Shown: positions 9,159-17,967 of the stretch, piece by piece
Layout of the letters: each line of letters begins with the position of its first letter
Numbering within the stretch: the stretch's first letter is position 1
Assembly: GCA_020025575.1 (NCBI GenBank)
Contig: JAHHRW010000007.1
Location: forward strand, 1 to 64,000
Source of the DNA: Oscillospiraceae bacterium
GTDB lineage: Bacteria; Bacillota; Clostridia; Oscillospirales; Oscillospiraceae
Direction of reading: 5' to 3'
Length of the DNA stretch: 64,000 nucleotides
Notes under the pieces: model-generated
Told to the model about the DNA's origin: nothing
Databases searched by the model: none
What the model saw: the letters and a program-made list of their open reading frames with translations, nothing else
Program-made: the position numbers and the translations under genes

Positions 9159-10499
9159 TTATAGGCTGTCTCCATTAGATTCTATTACATTCCGATACCA
9201 TTTAACCGAATCCTTGAGAATCCGTCTGCCATCTTTATAGTCCACATAAATCATGCCGAAACGCTCGTCATAGCCTTCTGCCCACTCGAAGTTGTCGAAC
9301 AGGCTCCAATGTAGATATCCCAGTACCGGGGCCCCTTCCGCAATTCCCTTTTGCAGTTCCAACAGATACCGATGTAGGAAATCAATCCGCTCTGCATCGT
9401 GAACAGCGCCGTCCAGATATACCTTATCGTTGCAGGACAGTCCGTTTTCTGTGATATACACAGGAATGCCATACCGACGGTAGATATGAAGTGTGCAGTA
9501 GTGCATTACCTCTGGTGTCACTTTCCACTTACAGGCAGTCACCGGTGCTCCGGGATGCGGTTTTACATATCTTCCTTCTGCATCTACCATTTCTCCATTG
9601 TAAATGTTAATGCCAATGAAATCCGGTGTTTCCATCATATCCCAATCGGAAGGATCAATGGTATGTGCAAACCGCCGCACAGTCTCCGGTGCAGTTTCAT
9701 CGTACTTTCTAAGAATCAGGCTGTCCAGAAATATGTTGGACGTGAACTGCCAGCCTGGGGAGGATAGATTAAAGGTCTCCTGATAGGCGCTCTCTCGGTT
9801 TTGCGGAGTATCTGTCTGAGGATAGCATTGTCTTCCACAGGTGACCACTCCCACAGTTGCCGTGGGATCCACCGCCTTGATTGCTCGCATTCCCGCGCTG
9901 TGTGCCAGACACAACACATGGAAAACCTGGGCTACCTTCTCTTCGTCCAAAACCAGTCCTGGCGCGTGAACTCCTACGCCATAGCCCAACTGTGCAATAC
10001 ACTGGGGCTCATTGAGGGTCATGTAGGTGTGCACCCTGCCTTTGAAATGCTGGGCAACCACCTCCGCATACCTGGCAAATGCCCGGGTTATATCCCTGTT
10101 CAACCAGCCACCCCGATCCTGCAAGGCACTGGGCAGATCCCAATGATATAGGGTGATCATCGGCTGAATGCCGTTTTTCAACAGACTGTCCACCAGCTCA
10201 TCGTAGTAGATAAATCCCAGGGGATTCACAATCCCATCCCCATTCGGGAAGATTCGGGCCCAGCTCACAGAAAACCGATAAGCCTGTAATCCGCACTGCT
10301 TCATCAGTGCCACATCCTCCTGAACCCGATGATAGCAGTCACAGGCAATATCTCCATTGTCCTGGTTTTTAACATGACCGCCCATATGGCAAAAATCATC
10401 CCAAATATTGGGACCCTTACCATCCTCATCCCATGCGCCCTCGCACTGATAGGATGCGCAAGCCGCTCCCCACAGAAAATTTTTTGGAAATTTATTCAC
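9159..10499 (-). CDS. Glycoside hydrolase family 1 (6-phospho-)beta-glucosidase
   Basis: 446 aa, the usual GH1 length. The N-terminus FPKNFLWGAACASYQCEGAW is the GH1 signature. Acid/base Glu lies in TLNEPQ and the nucleophile Glu in YITENGL. The C-terminal LHWSLFDNFEWAEGY is the GH1 sugar-binding stretch. It cleaves beta-glucosides in the cytoplasm. A non-phosphorylated substrate is more likely because uptake is by an ABC transporter and not a PTS. The start is GTG at 10499, with GGAGG 7 nt upstream; no ATG gives better spacing. It is the first gene of the seven-gene operon. Confidence 0.92.
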   Translation of the reverse strand: MNKFPKNFLWGAACASYQCEGAWDEDGKGPNIWDDFCHMGGHVKNQDNGDIACDCYHRVQEDVALMKQCGLQAYRFSVSWARIFPNGDGIVNPLGFIYYDELVDSLLKNGIQPMITLYHWDLPSALQDRGGWLNRDITRAFARYAEVVAQHFKGRVHTYMTLNEPQCIAQLGYGVGVHAPGLVLDEEKVAQVFHVLCLAHSAGMRAIKAVDPTATVGVVTCGRQCYPQTDTPQNRESAYQETFNLSSPGWQFTSNIFLDSLILRKYDETAPETVRRFAHTIDPSDWDMMETPDFIGINIYNGEMVDAEGRYVKPHPGAPVTACKWKVTPEVMHYCTLHIYRRYGIPVYITENGLSCNDKVYLDGAVHDAERIDFLHRYLLELQKGIAEGAPVLGYLHWSLFDNFEWAEGYDERFGMIYVDYKDGRRILKDSVKWYRNVIESNGDSL

Positions 10500-10572
10500 A
10501 GATATACCTCCAAGCACAGATTACTCACAAATGTTTAACAGGGATTTTCATTCCGAATCCAACTGGTATCCA

Positions 10573-10606
10573 AAGATCCGTCCCACTTTGTCAAAAAACG
10601 GATCTT
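10573..10606 (-). other. Hairpin in the 5' leader of the GH1 operon
   Basis: AAGATCCGT and ACGGATCTT form a 9-bp stem around a 16-nt loop within the approximately 187-nt untranslated leader. There is no T-run, so it is more likely an mRNA-stability element than a terminator. Confidence 0.4.
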
Positions 10607-10692
10607 CAGGATTTCAGGCACAGTGAATTCACCTTACGCTCTGTTGCCCAATACGGAATCATGGGCATCTGTTTTCCCTTCTTTCATCTCCA

Positions 10693-10734
10693 ATACTATA
10701 TCCATTATTTCAAAACGTCAAGAAAAACGTTTTG
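10693..10734 (-). promoter_or_regulatory. Promoter of the beta-glucoside operon with LacI-type operator
   Basis: Minus-strand -35 TTGACG (10716-10721) is separated by 17 bp from -10 TAGTAT (10693-10698). Overlapping the -35 are a perfect palindrome AAAACGTTTT (10724-10733) and a wider inverted repeat CAAAACGT/ACGTTTTG (10711-10734). Both carry the central CG typical of LacI/GalR operators. Repression by the neighbouring LacI protein is inferred. Confidence 0.6.
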
Positions 10735-10840
10735 GTTTTTTTAATTTTTGTTTATTGTACACAACTCTCATCAACAAAACATAGAAGGAATGTCTAACGC
10801 CTTTGACAAGAACCAGAAAGCAAACATCTGCTGTACAGCA

Positions 10841-10890
10841 GAACAAAAGCCCGTGGGAACAATGCATCATACGCAGATGCATCGTCCCAC
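10841..10890 (-). terminator. Intrinsic terminator of the lacI-type gene
   Basis: A 15-bp stem (10853-10868 with 10876-10890, one bulge) is followed on the minus strand by GGGCTTTTGTTC. It separates the regulator transcript from the operon promoter. Confidence 0.8.
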
Positions 10891-10954
10891 AGGCCAATAC
10901 CCATTCCAAAACGATTCTATATACACTGCAGATCTGGTAATGTCCAATACGCAG

Positions 10955-11944
10955 CTATTTAATATCGCGGCATGAATTTCTAATTACCAAATGACCAGGG
11001 GTCTTTATCAGGCTGCCGTTTTTATCTCCCTGTACCAATGCCACGATTTCCTCTGCTGCCTTGATCCCCTGCTGATAGATAGAGGTGTCTGTTGATGTCA
11101 GCGCAGGCACCCACCACTGGCACAACTCCACATTATCACATCCCACAACACTCACATCTTTAGGAACGGAATAGCCGGCATTTTTAAGCGCTGTCATGCA
11201 GCCGAAGGCGCTGTCATCGTTTTCCGCAAAGATTGCCGTCGGCATAGGGTATTTGGAACTCAAAAACTGCTCCATGGCATGGTAGCTATCACTCCGCTCA
11301 AAGTTGCCCAGAAGCAGATAGGCGTGATCTAGATCGATTCCTTTTTGGGTCAGGAAATCCAGAAACCCTCTCTTTCTCTCCAGACTATCATAATTATTCC
11401 GACCTTCTATCAACATCATCTGTCGGTGTCCAAGATTATACAGATATTCTGCCACCTGATACCCAGTTTGATAGGAATCAAATACCACGCTGGACATACG
11501 TCTGCCAATCTGCTCACGGTCCAGAAATACTGCAGGCAGTCCGGCGGATTCCAGAACATCCAACTGATTGGACATAAAATTGTCATGAAGAATCACTGCT
11601 CCATCTACTTTATGGGACATAAGATCATCCAGAATGGTGTCCCCCTTCTCCACAATTATGATATTCAGCTCATAGCCCAATTTCTGGCAGGTTTCGTGCA
11701 TGGCATCCGCAATGGTTCCAAAGAACCCACGGATATACTGAACATAAAACCCGATGATTCGAGTATTTCTACTTTTCAGGTTTTTTCCATTCCAGTTCGG
11801 AAAGTAGTTCATCTCTCGGGCCAGAGTCCGGATTCTGTCTCGGGTCTCCTGTTTTACCACACCGCCTCCGGACAGGGCATGGGAGACTGTTGTGATCGAT
11901 ACCCCCGCCTGCTGAGCCACATCCTTAATGGTTGTTCTTTTCAT
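10955..11944 (-). CDS. LacI-family transcriptional regulator
   Basis: 329 aa. The N-terminal helix-turn-helix TTIKDVAQQAGVSITTVSHALSG is followed by the hinge region, then a periplasmic-binding-protein-like effector domain (about 60-329) with TRIIGFYVQ, AIFAENDDSAFG and the VSVVGCDN motif. It sits directly upstream of the beta-glucoside operon on the same strand and very likely represses it until sugar binds. It has its own promoter about 220 bp upstream and its own terminator. Confidence 0.92.
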   Translation of the reverse strand: MKRTTIKDVAQQAGVSITTVSHALSGGGVVKQETRDRIRTLAREMNYFPNWNGKNLKSRNTRIIGFYVQYIRGFFGTIADAMHETCQKLGYELNIIIVEKGDTILDDLMSHKVDGAVILHDNFMSNQLDVLESAGLPAVFLDREQIGRRMSSVVFDSYQTGYQVAEYLYNLGHRQMMLIEGRNNYDSLERKRGFLDFLTQKGIDLDHAYLLLGNFERSDSYHAMEQFLSSKYPMPTAIFAENDDSAFGCMTALKNAGYSVPKDVSVVGCDNVELCQWWVPALTSTDTSIYQQGIKAAEEIVALVQGDKNGSLIKTPGHLVIRNSCRDIK

Positions 11945-12162
11945 AGAGTTTCATCCTTCCTACCGTTTTTCCATAGCAGTCATCCGTTGCTGTCATATCT
12001 TTTCTGTGCCGCACAGAGATCTCTCTGTAAAACTGGGGTCAATCTCTTTTTCTATTCGACAGCTGACTCAGCCTAGAACCCCCCAACAAAAACCCATCGT
12101 GTATGATTGAATCACCTTAAAATAATATGCAAATCCAACCAAATGGAACCTACTTATTATGG

Positions 12163-12191
12163 ATTATATCAGAACTTGCGATACAGGACAA
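12163..12191 (-). promoter_or_regulatory. Probable lacI-type gene promoter
   Basis: -35 TTGTCC (12186-12191), 17-bp spacer, -10 TATAAT (12163-12168), read on the minus strand. It implies a leader of about 210 nt. Confidence 0.6.
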
Positions 12192-12857
12192 CCGGTTTTT
12201 GAACAATCATAGGAACATTCATTCATACTGAATTGTCGTGGTCGATTCTCTAACGCCAAAACGAAGGATTTGACCCTCCAGTGGTAGCCTGTAATCAACA
12301 CTACTTCTAAACTTTAACGGGACACATGTATAGCAGCTGATGGCCCGTCGTACCATTTCTCTCGTCATCTGTCAAATCTTCGGATTATTGCACCAGGGTG
12401 CATCCAGCGGGTATATGATAATTTCAAATTCTCTCTTATTTCTCGGTATGGATTAAAAATCCAATATATATTGACGAACCTGTATTTAATCGCTATTATG
12501 AAACTGAGATACGGTTTTATATCTGATTTTGAAACCATTGCAACAAATCCCCCGCCACCCCCAGGCATGTATATCAGCATCATCTTGAAAAAGGGTATTT
12601 ACTATGAAAATATAGAACTTAGTGTCAAAAACATGTATGTGGTTTTCAATGTTTATGCCCTGAAAATCCCACTAAGAAGCAGCGCCATGAGCAGCAGGCT
12701 CACACAGCTTATGGCTGTTGACATTTTTCTCAGCAGTGGCCTTCCCCGACTATAACCAAATAGCCTTTAATCTAAAAAGAGTCTCAGTACAACCATACCC
12801 ACGATTAATGAGCACGAGGGTGCCCTCTCTATCGTCCATGCAAAGGAGAAAATACTT
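12192..12857. other. Intergenic, mostly featureless
   Basis: There is no convincing gene. At 12661-12729 on the minus strand a 23-residue hydrophobic frame (MSTAISCVSLLLMALLLSG...) could be a membrane-protein remnant or chance. The remainder is AT-rich with no clear hairpin or promoter. Confidence 0.3.
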
Positions 12858-13760
12858 ATGTCCGATCATCTCTTCTACCCGGCAGATATCGCTTCAATTG
12901 AATCACTGGCCCTAGAACTGGGCTACCCGGAATCTGTAATATCCCCGATGAAAAGAGCTGCCACGTCTATTCCTGCCTCTGTGCCAATCGCGGCACTGTC
13001 TGATCCTTGGCAAGCACAGGCAGCTTGGGAACAAACCACCAAACTGGTGCCAAGCTGGCAGGAAGATAACGGTATGGCACTTTTGGCCATCACAACAGCG
13101 GCAGCCTGTTCAGCACGCCGACAATATGAAGCTGCCGGCATATCTGATACTATCTTTCTGGAAACCATGAAGTGCATCCCCCGGTTTCTGTACGAATCAA
13201 AGAAACTGTTCGGACGCTGGACATATGACCGCGGTTTCTGGACCTGGCGCCAGACAGGAGGACTGATCTTTCGTCTGGGAACCTTAGAATTTGAATACCG
13301 AACGCTGGAATATACCGAACCAATTCCAGATGGTCTTCGGTCGGGAGATCCGGTCATCAACGTACACATTCCCTCTGATGCAAAGCTCAGCCGGGAGTTC
13401 CTCGATGCATCCTATCGTCAGGCTAGAGAATTCTTTTCCGGCAGCCTTTCGGGCCCCTGGGTTGCACAGCCGCCCAAAGATATCCTGTGCGACAGCTGGC
13501 TTCTGGCCCCCACTTTAGATCTTCTCCTGCCGGAAACCTCCGGCATCCGAATCTTTGCCTCCGACTATCAAAGATATCATCAGCAGCAGGACAGCGATGC
13601 CTTTTTCAGATGGCTTTATCAGCTGCCTACTCCCGTTGCCTACGATACACTCCCAGAAAACACGAGCCTTCAGCGCAAACTGAAACAGCACTTACTTGCC
13701 GGCGGCCATATGGGAATGGCATGGGGAAGGCTTAAATCATCTTCGATTTTCTTTCAGTAA
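12858..13760 (+). CDS. Acyltransferase-domain protein (NAT_N/GNAT_C-like)
   Basis: 300 aa, soluble. The first half matches my memory of a clostridial family annotated as acyltransferase-domain protein, with an N-terminal helical domain followed by a GNAT-like C-terminal half. Recognisable features are FLYESKKLFGRW, YDRGFWTWRQ, LFRLGTLEFEYR-like core residues (here IFRLGTLEFEYR) and VINVHIPSDAKLSREF. AAAGGAG lies 8-9 nt before the ATG. It stands alone between the lacI-type gene and IS debris, so context does not reveal its substrate. Confidence 0.6.
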   Translation: MSDHLFYPADIASIESLALELGYPESVISPMKRAATSIPASVPIAALSDPWQAQAAWEQTTKLVPSWQEDNGMALLAITTAAACSARRQYEAAGISDTIFLETMKCIPRFLYESKKLFGRWTYDRGFWTWRQTGGLIFRLGTLEFEYRTLEYTEPIPDGLRSGDPVINVHIPSDAKLSREFLDASYRQAREFFSGSLSGPWVAQPPKDILCDSWLLAPTLDLLLPETSGIRIFASDYQRYHQQQDSDAFFRWLYQLPTPVAYDTLPENTSLQRKLKQHLLAGGHMGMAWGRLKSSSIFFQ

Positions 13761-13763
13761 AAT

Positions 13764-13872
13764 TTACGGTGGAGCATTTAGCCTGGTCGTCAAATCGTCC
13801 GCCTTCTCCAGTTTTCTATATGACTCCAGACCCGCTTTTACCTGCTCACCAGTAATCAATGGGTTGGTCTAG
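13764..13872 (-). pseudogene. Fragment of an unidentified gene
   Basis: On the minus strand a short open frame ends in TAA near 13764 and reads TNPLITGEQVKAGLESYRKL and onward. It has lost its start and is interrupted by an in-frame TAG near 13870. I do not recognise it. It may belong to the same decayed insertion as the neighbouring repeats. Confidence 0.3.
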
Positions 13873-13892
13873 GAAAATGTCCACCCTCTCAC

Positions 13893-13965
13893 GCTCATGA
13901 ATTTTTGAGCCACTGGCTCTCACAAAATAGCGAGCCACAACGCTCACCAATAATTGAGCCACATT
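13893..13965 (+). repeat. Three imperfect 24-25 bp tandem repeats, IS21-like end
   Basis: The unit GCTCA...TGAGCCAC occurs three times, with GAGCCAC at 13907, 13932 and 13956 and GCTC at 13893, 13916 and 13942. Multiple internal repeats of this kind are typical of IS21-family termini. No istA or istB survives, so this is an element remnant. Confidence 0.45.
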
Positions 13966-14294
13966 GGTACAGCCCAGTGCTTTTCCTTCATCGTCGCCTT
14001 CAGCCGGTATTCAGCCATTTCCCCACGGTGGAAAATCTGCGGCAGACCACTTTTCAATATGCCTGCGACCGCTTTGCGGAGAAAGTTCAGGCCTTTGAGG
14101 GCAGACCGGATTTCTTTTCCCAGTTGACAAAATGGGTGCCGGATCTGGCCCGAAAGAGGCCAAATCTATTTAAGCTTCTGTCCCTCTCGGAGTGTTTTTC
14201 CGGAGATTCCATGCTTCAGATGATGATGCAGTTTAGGCGCAATCGAAAGATGGCAGCAGCTATAGCAAAATCAATTCACACAAAAAAATCATAG
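13966..14294 (+). pseudogene. TetR-like regulator C-terminal fragment
   Basis: The open frame after the repeats encodes about 105 residues (LFLHRRLQPVFSHFPTVENL... to ...AAAIAKSIHTKKS) that look like the helical ligand domain of a TetR-type regulator. No helix-turn-helix precedes it. The reading frame enters directly from the IS-like repeats, so an insertion probably removed the N-terminus. The family assignment rests on overall character only. Confidence 0.4.
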
Positions 14295-14310
14295 CAGAGG
14301 AGAAAAGGAA

Positions 14311-14583
14311 ATGACAGGAGAACCAATGGAAAAATTGAAAATATGGGATTGGGTATCAACGGCTATATTCTTGCTGGGAGCAATACTATTTTGTTTTGGT
14401 TGTATAAGGACGGAAAGATTTGACAATTTTGTGTCTGCAACTGGGATTGCATTTGTCTCGATCGCAATACTTATTTCAATTATCAAACAGAGATGTCCCT
14501 TTTGTAAACATTATTTGGGTTTCTTTTTCAATTCTAAGCATGCGTTTTGCCCATATTGCGGAAGCAAAATTAATCGTAACTGA
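14311..14583 (+). CDS. Small membrane protein with C-terminal zinc ribbon
   Basis: 90 aa. Two hydrophobic helices (about 14-33 and 45-60) are followed by CPFCKHYLG and CPYCGSK, a two-knuckle zinc-ribbon pattern. ATGs at 14311 (AAAAGGAA upstream) and 14326 (ACAGGAG upstream) are both possible, the latter giving 85 aa. Function unknown. It is AT-richer than the histidine kinase module that follows. Confidence 0.6.
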   Translation: MTGEPMEKLKIWDWVSTAIFLLGAILFCFGCIRTERFDNFVSATGIAFVSIAILISIIKQRCPFCKHYLGFFFNSKHAFCPYCGSKINRN

Positions 14584-14842
14584 GGATATTTCATTTATCG
14601 TTGCATTGAAAATAGATCATGATAAAGTATAGTCATGAGCATCACAAACTAGGAGGGCAATTACTTTGATGAATGCTTATCCGAGGTTTTGGTCAGCGGG
14701 CACAAAAGACGCTGATCAAATCGATAAAACGCGAAATAATCAAAAATAAAAGGAACATAAACCGTACGATTTTATCGGCAGTTTATTTATCCGACGTATA
14801 GTTGTGGTATGATAGCGTTACAACAGTTTGGAGGATGCACAA
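14584..14842 (+). promoter_or_regulatory. Upstream region of the histidine kinase operon
   Basis: An extended -10 (TGGTATGAT, near 14807-14815) lies just upstream of the kinase gene with a weak -35. A 26-codon frame after AGGAGG at 14652 (MNAYPRFWSAG...) may be a small peptide or a remnant. Confidence 0.35.
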
Positions 14843-16312
14843 ATGACGATAAAAAAACGGCTCGCCGTCTCTAATGTGCTGATGATATTGGTTCCCATCG
14901 GAATTACGGTACTCATTGCGCTTTGCTGCCTCGGGGTTATCTGGTTTACGATTGCCCACGGCACAGGCGTGGGGTTTGAGGACAGCGAGGACTTTATTCA
15001 TGCCAGCGCCGGGATCTCGGAGCTTGCATCGAATGCGCTCACGGAAGGGAATAAGGATGAGCAGCTTGCGTCACTGAAAACCCTCACCAGTTTTCTTGAC
15101 CGAGGGGCGATGTCGCTTATCGTGACAGCCGATGGAGAGGAGTTCTACCGATATGGAGAAGCTGGATCTTCGCAGGAGGATGTCCAGCTTACCGTTGCTG
15201 CTCAGGCTCTTCAAAATGAAGGCACGCTCTCCACGGGAACTCGTAATTTGCATGTTCACTCCCTGACGCAATGCGGAGTGGATTATGTAATCTACCTCTA
15301 CAACACGCAGAGTCAGCTTTCTTATACGAGCTTGAAAGTGGCGGTGGTCATTGCCGGGAGCGTATTGATCCTTGCTATTGTTCTGTCTGTGTTTTTTACT
15401 GATAGGTTTCTCACCCGTTTCGTATGGCGGCGTATTGAGCAGCCGCTGGAACAACTCTCCGACGGCGTCCGGCAGATCAGCGACGGAAATCTTGATTATC
15501 GGTTGGAATACGCCGGGAAGGATGAGTTTCTCCCTGTATGTCAGGATTTCAACGACATGGCCGGCCGCTTGAAAGAATCTGTTGAGCGTTCCCGTCGCGA
15601 GGAGGAAAGCCGCAAGGAGCTGATGGCGGGTCTCTCCCACGACCTGCGCACACCGTTGACCTCCATACAGGCTTATGTTGAGGGACTTCTGGATGGCGTG
15701 GCCAAAACACCGGAGGCGCAGCGCAAGTATCTGACTACCATCAAGCGCCACGCGGAGGAGCTGGAGGGCATGGTTTCCCGCATCCTGACCTATTCCCGCC
15801 TGGAGCTTAATAACGCGCCGCGCGACGCCGTGACACTGAGGTTGGATGAGTATCTGAAAGCGGAGCTGGGAACACTGTCGGTGGACTATGCCGAGCGGGG
15901 ATTGGATATCTCCTGTGAGCTTGCACCATACGCCGTCACCGCCGATGCAAATGAACTGCATCAGCTCATCGTGAATATCGCAGATAACAGCCTGAAGTAC
16001 AAAACAAAACAGCGTGCCACGCTGCGCGTGACGCTTACCGATAAAGGCGAAACCTGCCGCCTCATCTTTGCGGACGATGGCCCAGGCGTATCCGAGGAGG
16101 CTCTGGGAAAGCTGTTCGACGTCTTTTACCGCACAGACCCATCCCGCAGCGATCGGGGTAAGGGCAGCGGTCTCGGCCTTGCCATCGTTGCAAAAACCGC
16201 ACTCCGTATGGGCGGTACGATCAGGGCAGAAAACGGCCCGCAAGGCGGGCTGAGGATTATTATGGAATTGCCGAAAGGAGGGGATGCGGATGCCGAAGAT
16301 ACTGATCGTTGA
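14843..16312 (+). CDS. Sensor histidine kinase
   Basis: 489 aa membrane sensor. TM1 is at about 10-38 and TM2 at about 155-180, flanking an extracytoplasmic domain of roughly 110 residues. HAMP follows (IEQPLEQLSDGVRQISDGN). The HisKA box is GLSHDLRTPLTSIQAY, with phospho-acceptor His in SHD. ATPase motifs are N-box IVNIADNSLKYK, DDGPGV and GKGSGLGLAI. The ATG at 14843 has GGAGG 8 nt upstream. It overlaps the response regulator by 23 nt and presumably phosphorylates it. The ABC module downstream is the likely target or partner. GC content and codon use are higher than in the neighbours. Confidence 0.93.
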   Translation: MTIKKRLAVSNVLMILVPIGITVLIALCCLGVIWFTIAHGTGVGFEDSEDFIHASAGISELASNALTEGNKDEQLASLKTLTSFLDRGAMSLIVTADGEEFYRYGEAGSSQEDVQLTVAAQALQNEGTLSTGTRNLHVHSLTQCGVDYVIYLYNTQSQLSYTSLKVAVVIAGSVLILAIVLSVFFTDRFLTRFVWRRIEQPLEQLSDGVRQISDGNLDYRLEYAGKDEFLPVCQDFNDMAGRLKESVERSRREEESRKELMAGLSHDLRTPLTSIQAYVEGLLDGVAKTPEAQRKYLTTIKRHAEELEGMVSRILTYSRLELNNAPRDAVTLRLDEYLKAELGTLSVDYAERGLDISCELAPYAVTADANELHQLIVNIADNSLKYKTKQRATLRVTLTDKGETCRLIFADDGPGVSEEALGKLFDVFYRTDPSRSDRGKGSGLGLAIVAKTALRMGGTIRAENGPQGGLRIIMELPKGGDADAEDTDR

Positions 16313-16976
16313 GGACGACGCCGACATTGCCGCCGTTGAGCGGGACTATCTTGAAATCGAGAATTTTGAGGTGGACGTTGCCGTCGATGGGATAACCGGC
16401 GTACAAAAGGGTCTCCACGGCAACTATGACCTCATTCTGCTCGACCTGATGCTTCCGGGAATGGACGGCTTTGCCGTCTGCCGCCGCCTGCGGGAGACAC
16501 TTGACATTCCAATCCTGATGGTAACGGCGCGGCGGGAGGACATCGACAAGATACGGGGCCTGGGCCTCGGTGCGGACGACTATGTGGAAAAGCCGTTTTC
16601 GCCAAGTGTCCTTGTGGCGCGCATCAAATCGCACCTTGCCCGCTATCGCAGGCTCACAGGCCCGGCAGAGGGTAAAAGCGAGATCACGCTTGGCGGTATC
16701 CGGCTGAACACCGACACCCACAGGGTCTATGTGGACGAGACCGAGGTGGAACTGAAAAACAAGGAGTATGAGTTGCTGCTGTTTCTTATGCTCAATGTGG
16801 ACACGGTCTTTAACCGAGAGCAGCTCTATGAGCGCATTTGGGGCATGGACGCTATGGGTGACAACGCCACTGTGGTGGTGCATATCAACCGACTCCGTGA
16901 GAAGATAGAGAAAGACCCGGCCAGCCCACGCTACATTCAGACCGTCTGGGGCGCGGGCTACCGGTTTAAGGCATGA
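16290..16976 (+). CDS. OmpR/PhoB-family response regulator
   Basis: 228 aa. Receiver domain at 1-115 with acidic pocket VEDD, phospho-acceptor Asp in LILLDLMLPG and conserved Lys in VEKPFSP. The winged-helix DNA-binding domain is at about 130-226, with ELKNKEYELLLFL and VWGAGYRFKA. I preferred the ATG at 16290 because GGAGG lies 8 nt upstream; the ATG at 16284 is too close to it. It forms a two-component system with the overlapping kinase gene. Confidence 0.93.
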   Translation: MPKILIVEDDADIAAVERDYLEIENFEVDVAVDGITGVQKGLHGNYDLILLDLMLPGMDGFAVCRRLRETLDIPILMVTARREDIDKIRGLGLGADDYVEKPFSPSVLVARIKSHLARYRRLTGPAEGKSEITLGGIRLNTDTHRVYVDETEVELKNKEYELLLFLMLNVDTVFNREQLYERIWGMDAMGDNATVVVHINRLREKIEKDPASPRYIQTVWGAGYRFKA

Positions 16977-16986
16977 CAGATCAACA

Positions 16987-17029
16987 AGTACGGCACAGGC
17001 GCTTCAAAACACCTGTGCCGTACTTCTTT
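16987..17029 (+). terminator. Terminator after the two-component system
   Basis: Stem AGTACGGCACAGG/CCTGTGCCGTACT (16987-16999 with 17012-17024), then TCTTTA. It separates the regulator genes from the ABC module, which must have its own start or receive read-through. Confidence 0.75.
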
Positions 17030-17319
17030 AGAAAACGGAAAACCATGTTTATATGTATATCTCCTTTCTAATTCTGGATGAATACGCTCTTTCACAGACA
17101 CAAAGCAGCTTCAGCATCCCCTCTCGGCGCACTTCTGAAAAGCATTTATCCTGTTCGTTTATCCCGTGTCCCCCATCAGGCGTAACAATATGTTCGGGGG
17201 TTCTGTCAATAAAAATACCGCCTCTGTGGGAGATTTTATCTATAGTTTATTTCTTTATCACTTGCAATTTATCTTTTTGCCTTATGCTTTGGGTACAATA
17301 AAAATGGAGGTGCCCAGAT
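17030..17319 (-). other. Intergenic with an uncharacterised open frame
   Basis: On the minus strand about 60 codons stay open from about 17237 to 17048 (ISHRGGIFIDRTPEHIVTPD...) without a start codon at the proper end. It could be a gene fragment. No clear promoter for the downstream module was found by eye. Confidence 0.25.
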
Positions 17320-17967
17320 ATGAAGGGATTTCTCGAAAGAATCGAAACGACCGATTTCCGAAAACCGTTCAAAAGGCTTATTATCATTGCATTGGTGGTG
17401 GTCATCGCCTGCGGCGCGCTAACCGCATTCATGTTCCGCACACAGCTCGCAGAGCTCTACGCGCTGGACAGGATGGAGGAACAGACGGTGCTGCAAGGCG
17501 AAATCCAGATGCCGATGACAGAACATGGTAACCGTTGGCACGGTGACGACCTCGAGATTGACGTATTCGATGCAGGACTTGTGACGCGCCCGTCTACGGG
17601 GGCAATCATCACGGCCATCATATCCATCGTTCTTTGCTCCCTCTGCGTGCTGGCCTACTGGCTCATGGTGGCGGCGTGGCTTTACAAGGCGTCCGCCAAA
17701 GCGGGTATGAACCGCGCTCTCTGGTCCATTCTCGGCCTTGCATTCAACGTGCTGGCAGTGCTGGCTTTCCTCGTCGTCCGCGGCAGTCTGGTTCATTGCC
17801 AAAACTGCGGCGCATGCCAAAAGGGCGGGAATTTCTGTGTGAACTGCGGTGCGGCATTGGGGCTGGTTTGTCCCAAATGCGGCAGGACGACCAACGCATC
17901 CGACAAATTCTGCTCGGACTGCGGTACGTCGCTGACGAATAAGGGCACGAAAGAGGTGCAGTCATGA
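17320..17967 (+). CDS. Membrane protein with double zinc-ribbon tail
   Basis: 215 aa. TM helices at about 21-40, 93-120 and 130-150 enclose a 50-residue loop. The C-terminus has CQNCGACQKGGNFCVNCG and CPKCGRTTNASDKFCSDCG, two zinc-ribbon pairs. Function unknown. GGAGG lies 9 nt before the ATG, and the stop overlaps the next ATG by ATGA, so it is translationally coupled to the ABC ATPase. It may be an accessory or assembly subunit of the transporter (inference). Confidence 0.7.
   Translation: MKGFLERIETTDFRKPFKRLIIIALVVVIACGALTAFMFRTQLAELYALDRMEEQTVLQGEIQMPMTEHGNRWHGDDLEIDVFDAGLVTRPSTGAIITAIISIVLCSLCVLAYWLMVAAWLYKASAKAGMNRALWSILGLAFNVLAVLAFLVVRGSLVHCQNCGACQKGGNFCVNCGAALGLVCPKCGRTTNASDKFCSDCGTSLTNKGTKEVQS

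Noticed and set aside
15071..16327. Open frame of 418 codons antisense to the histidine kinase gene
   Set aside because: It mirrors the codon structure of a GC-rich gene, has no domain or ribosome binding site, and the kinase motifs on the other strand are unambiguous.
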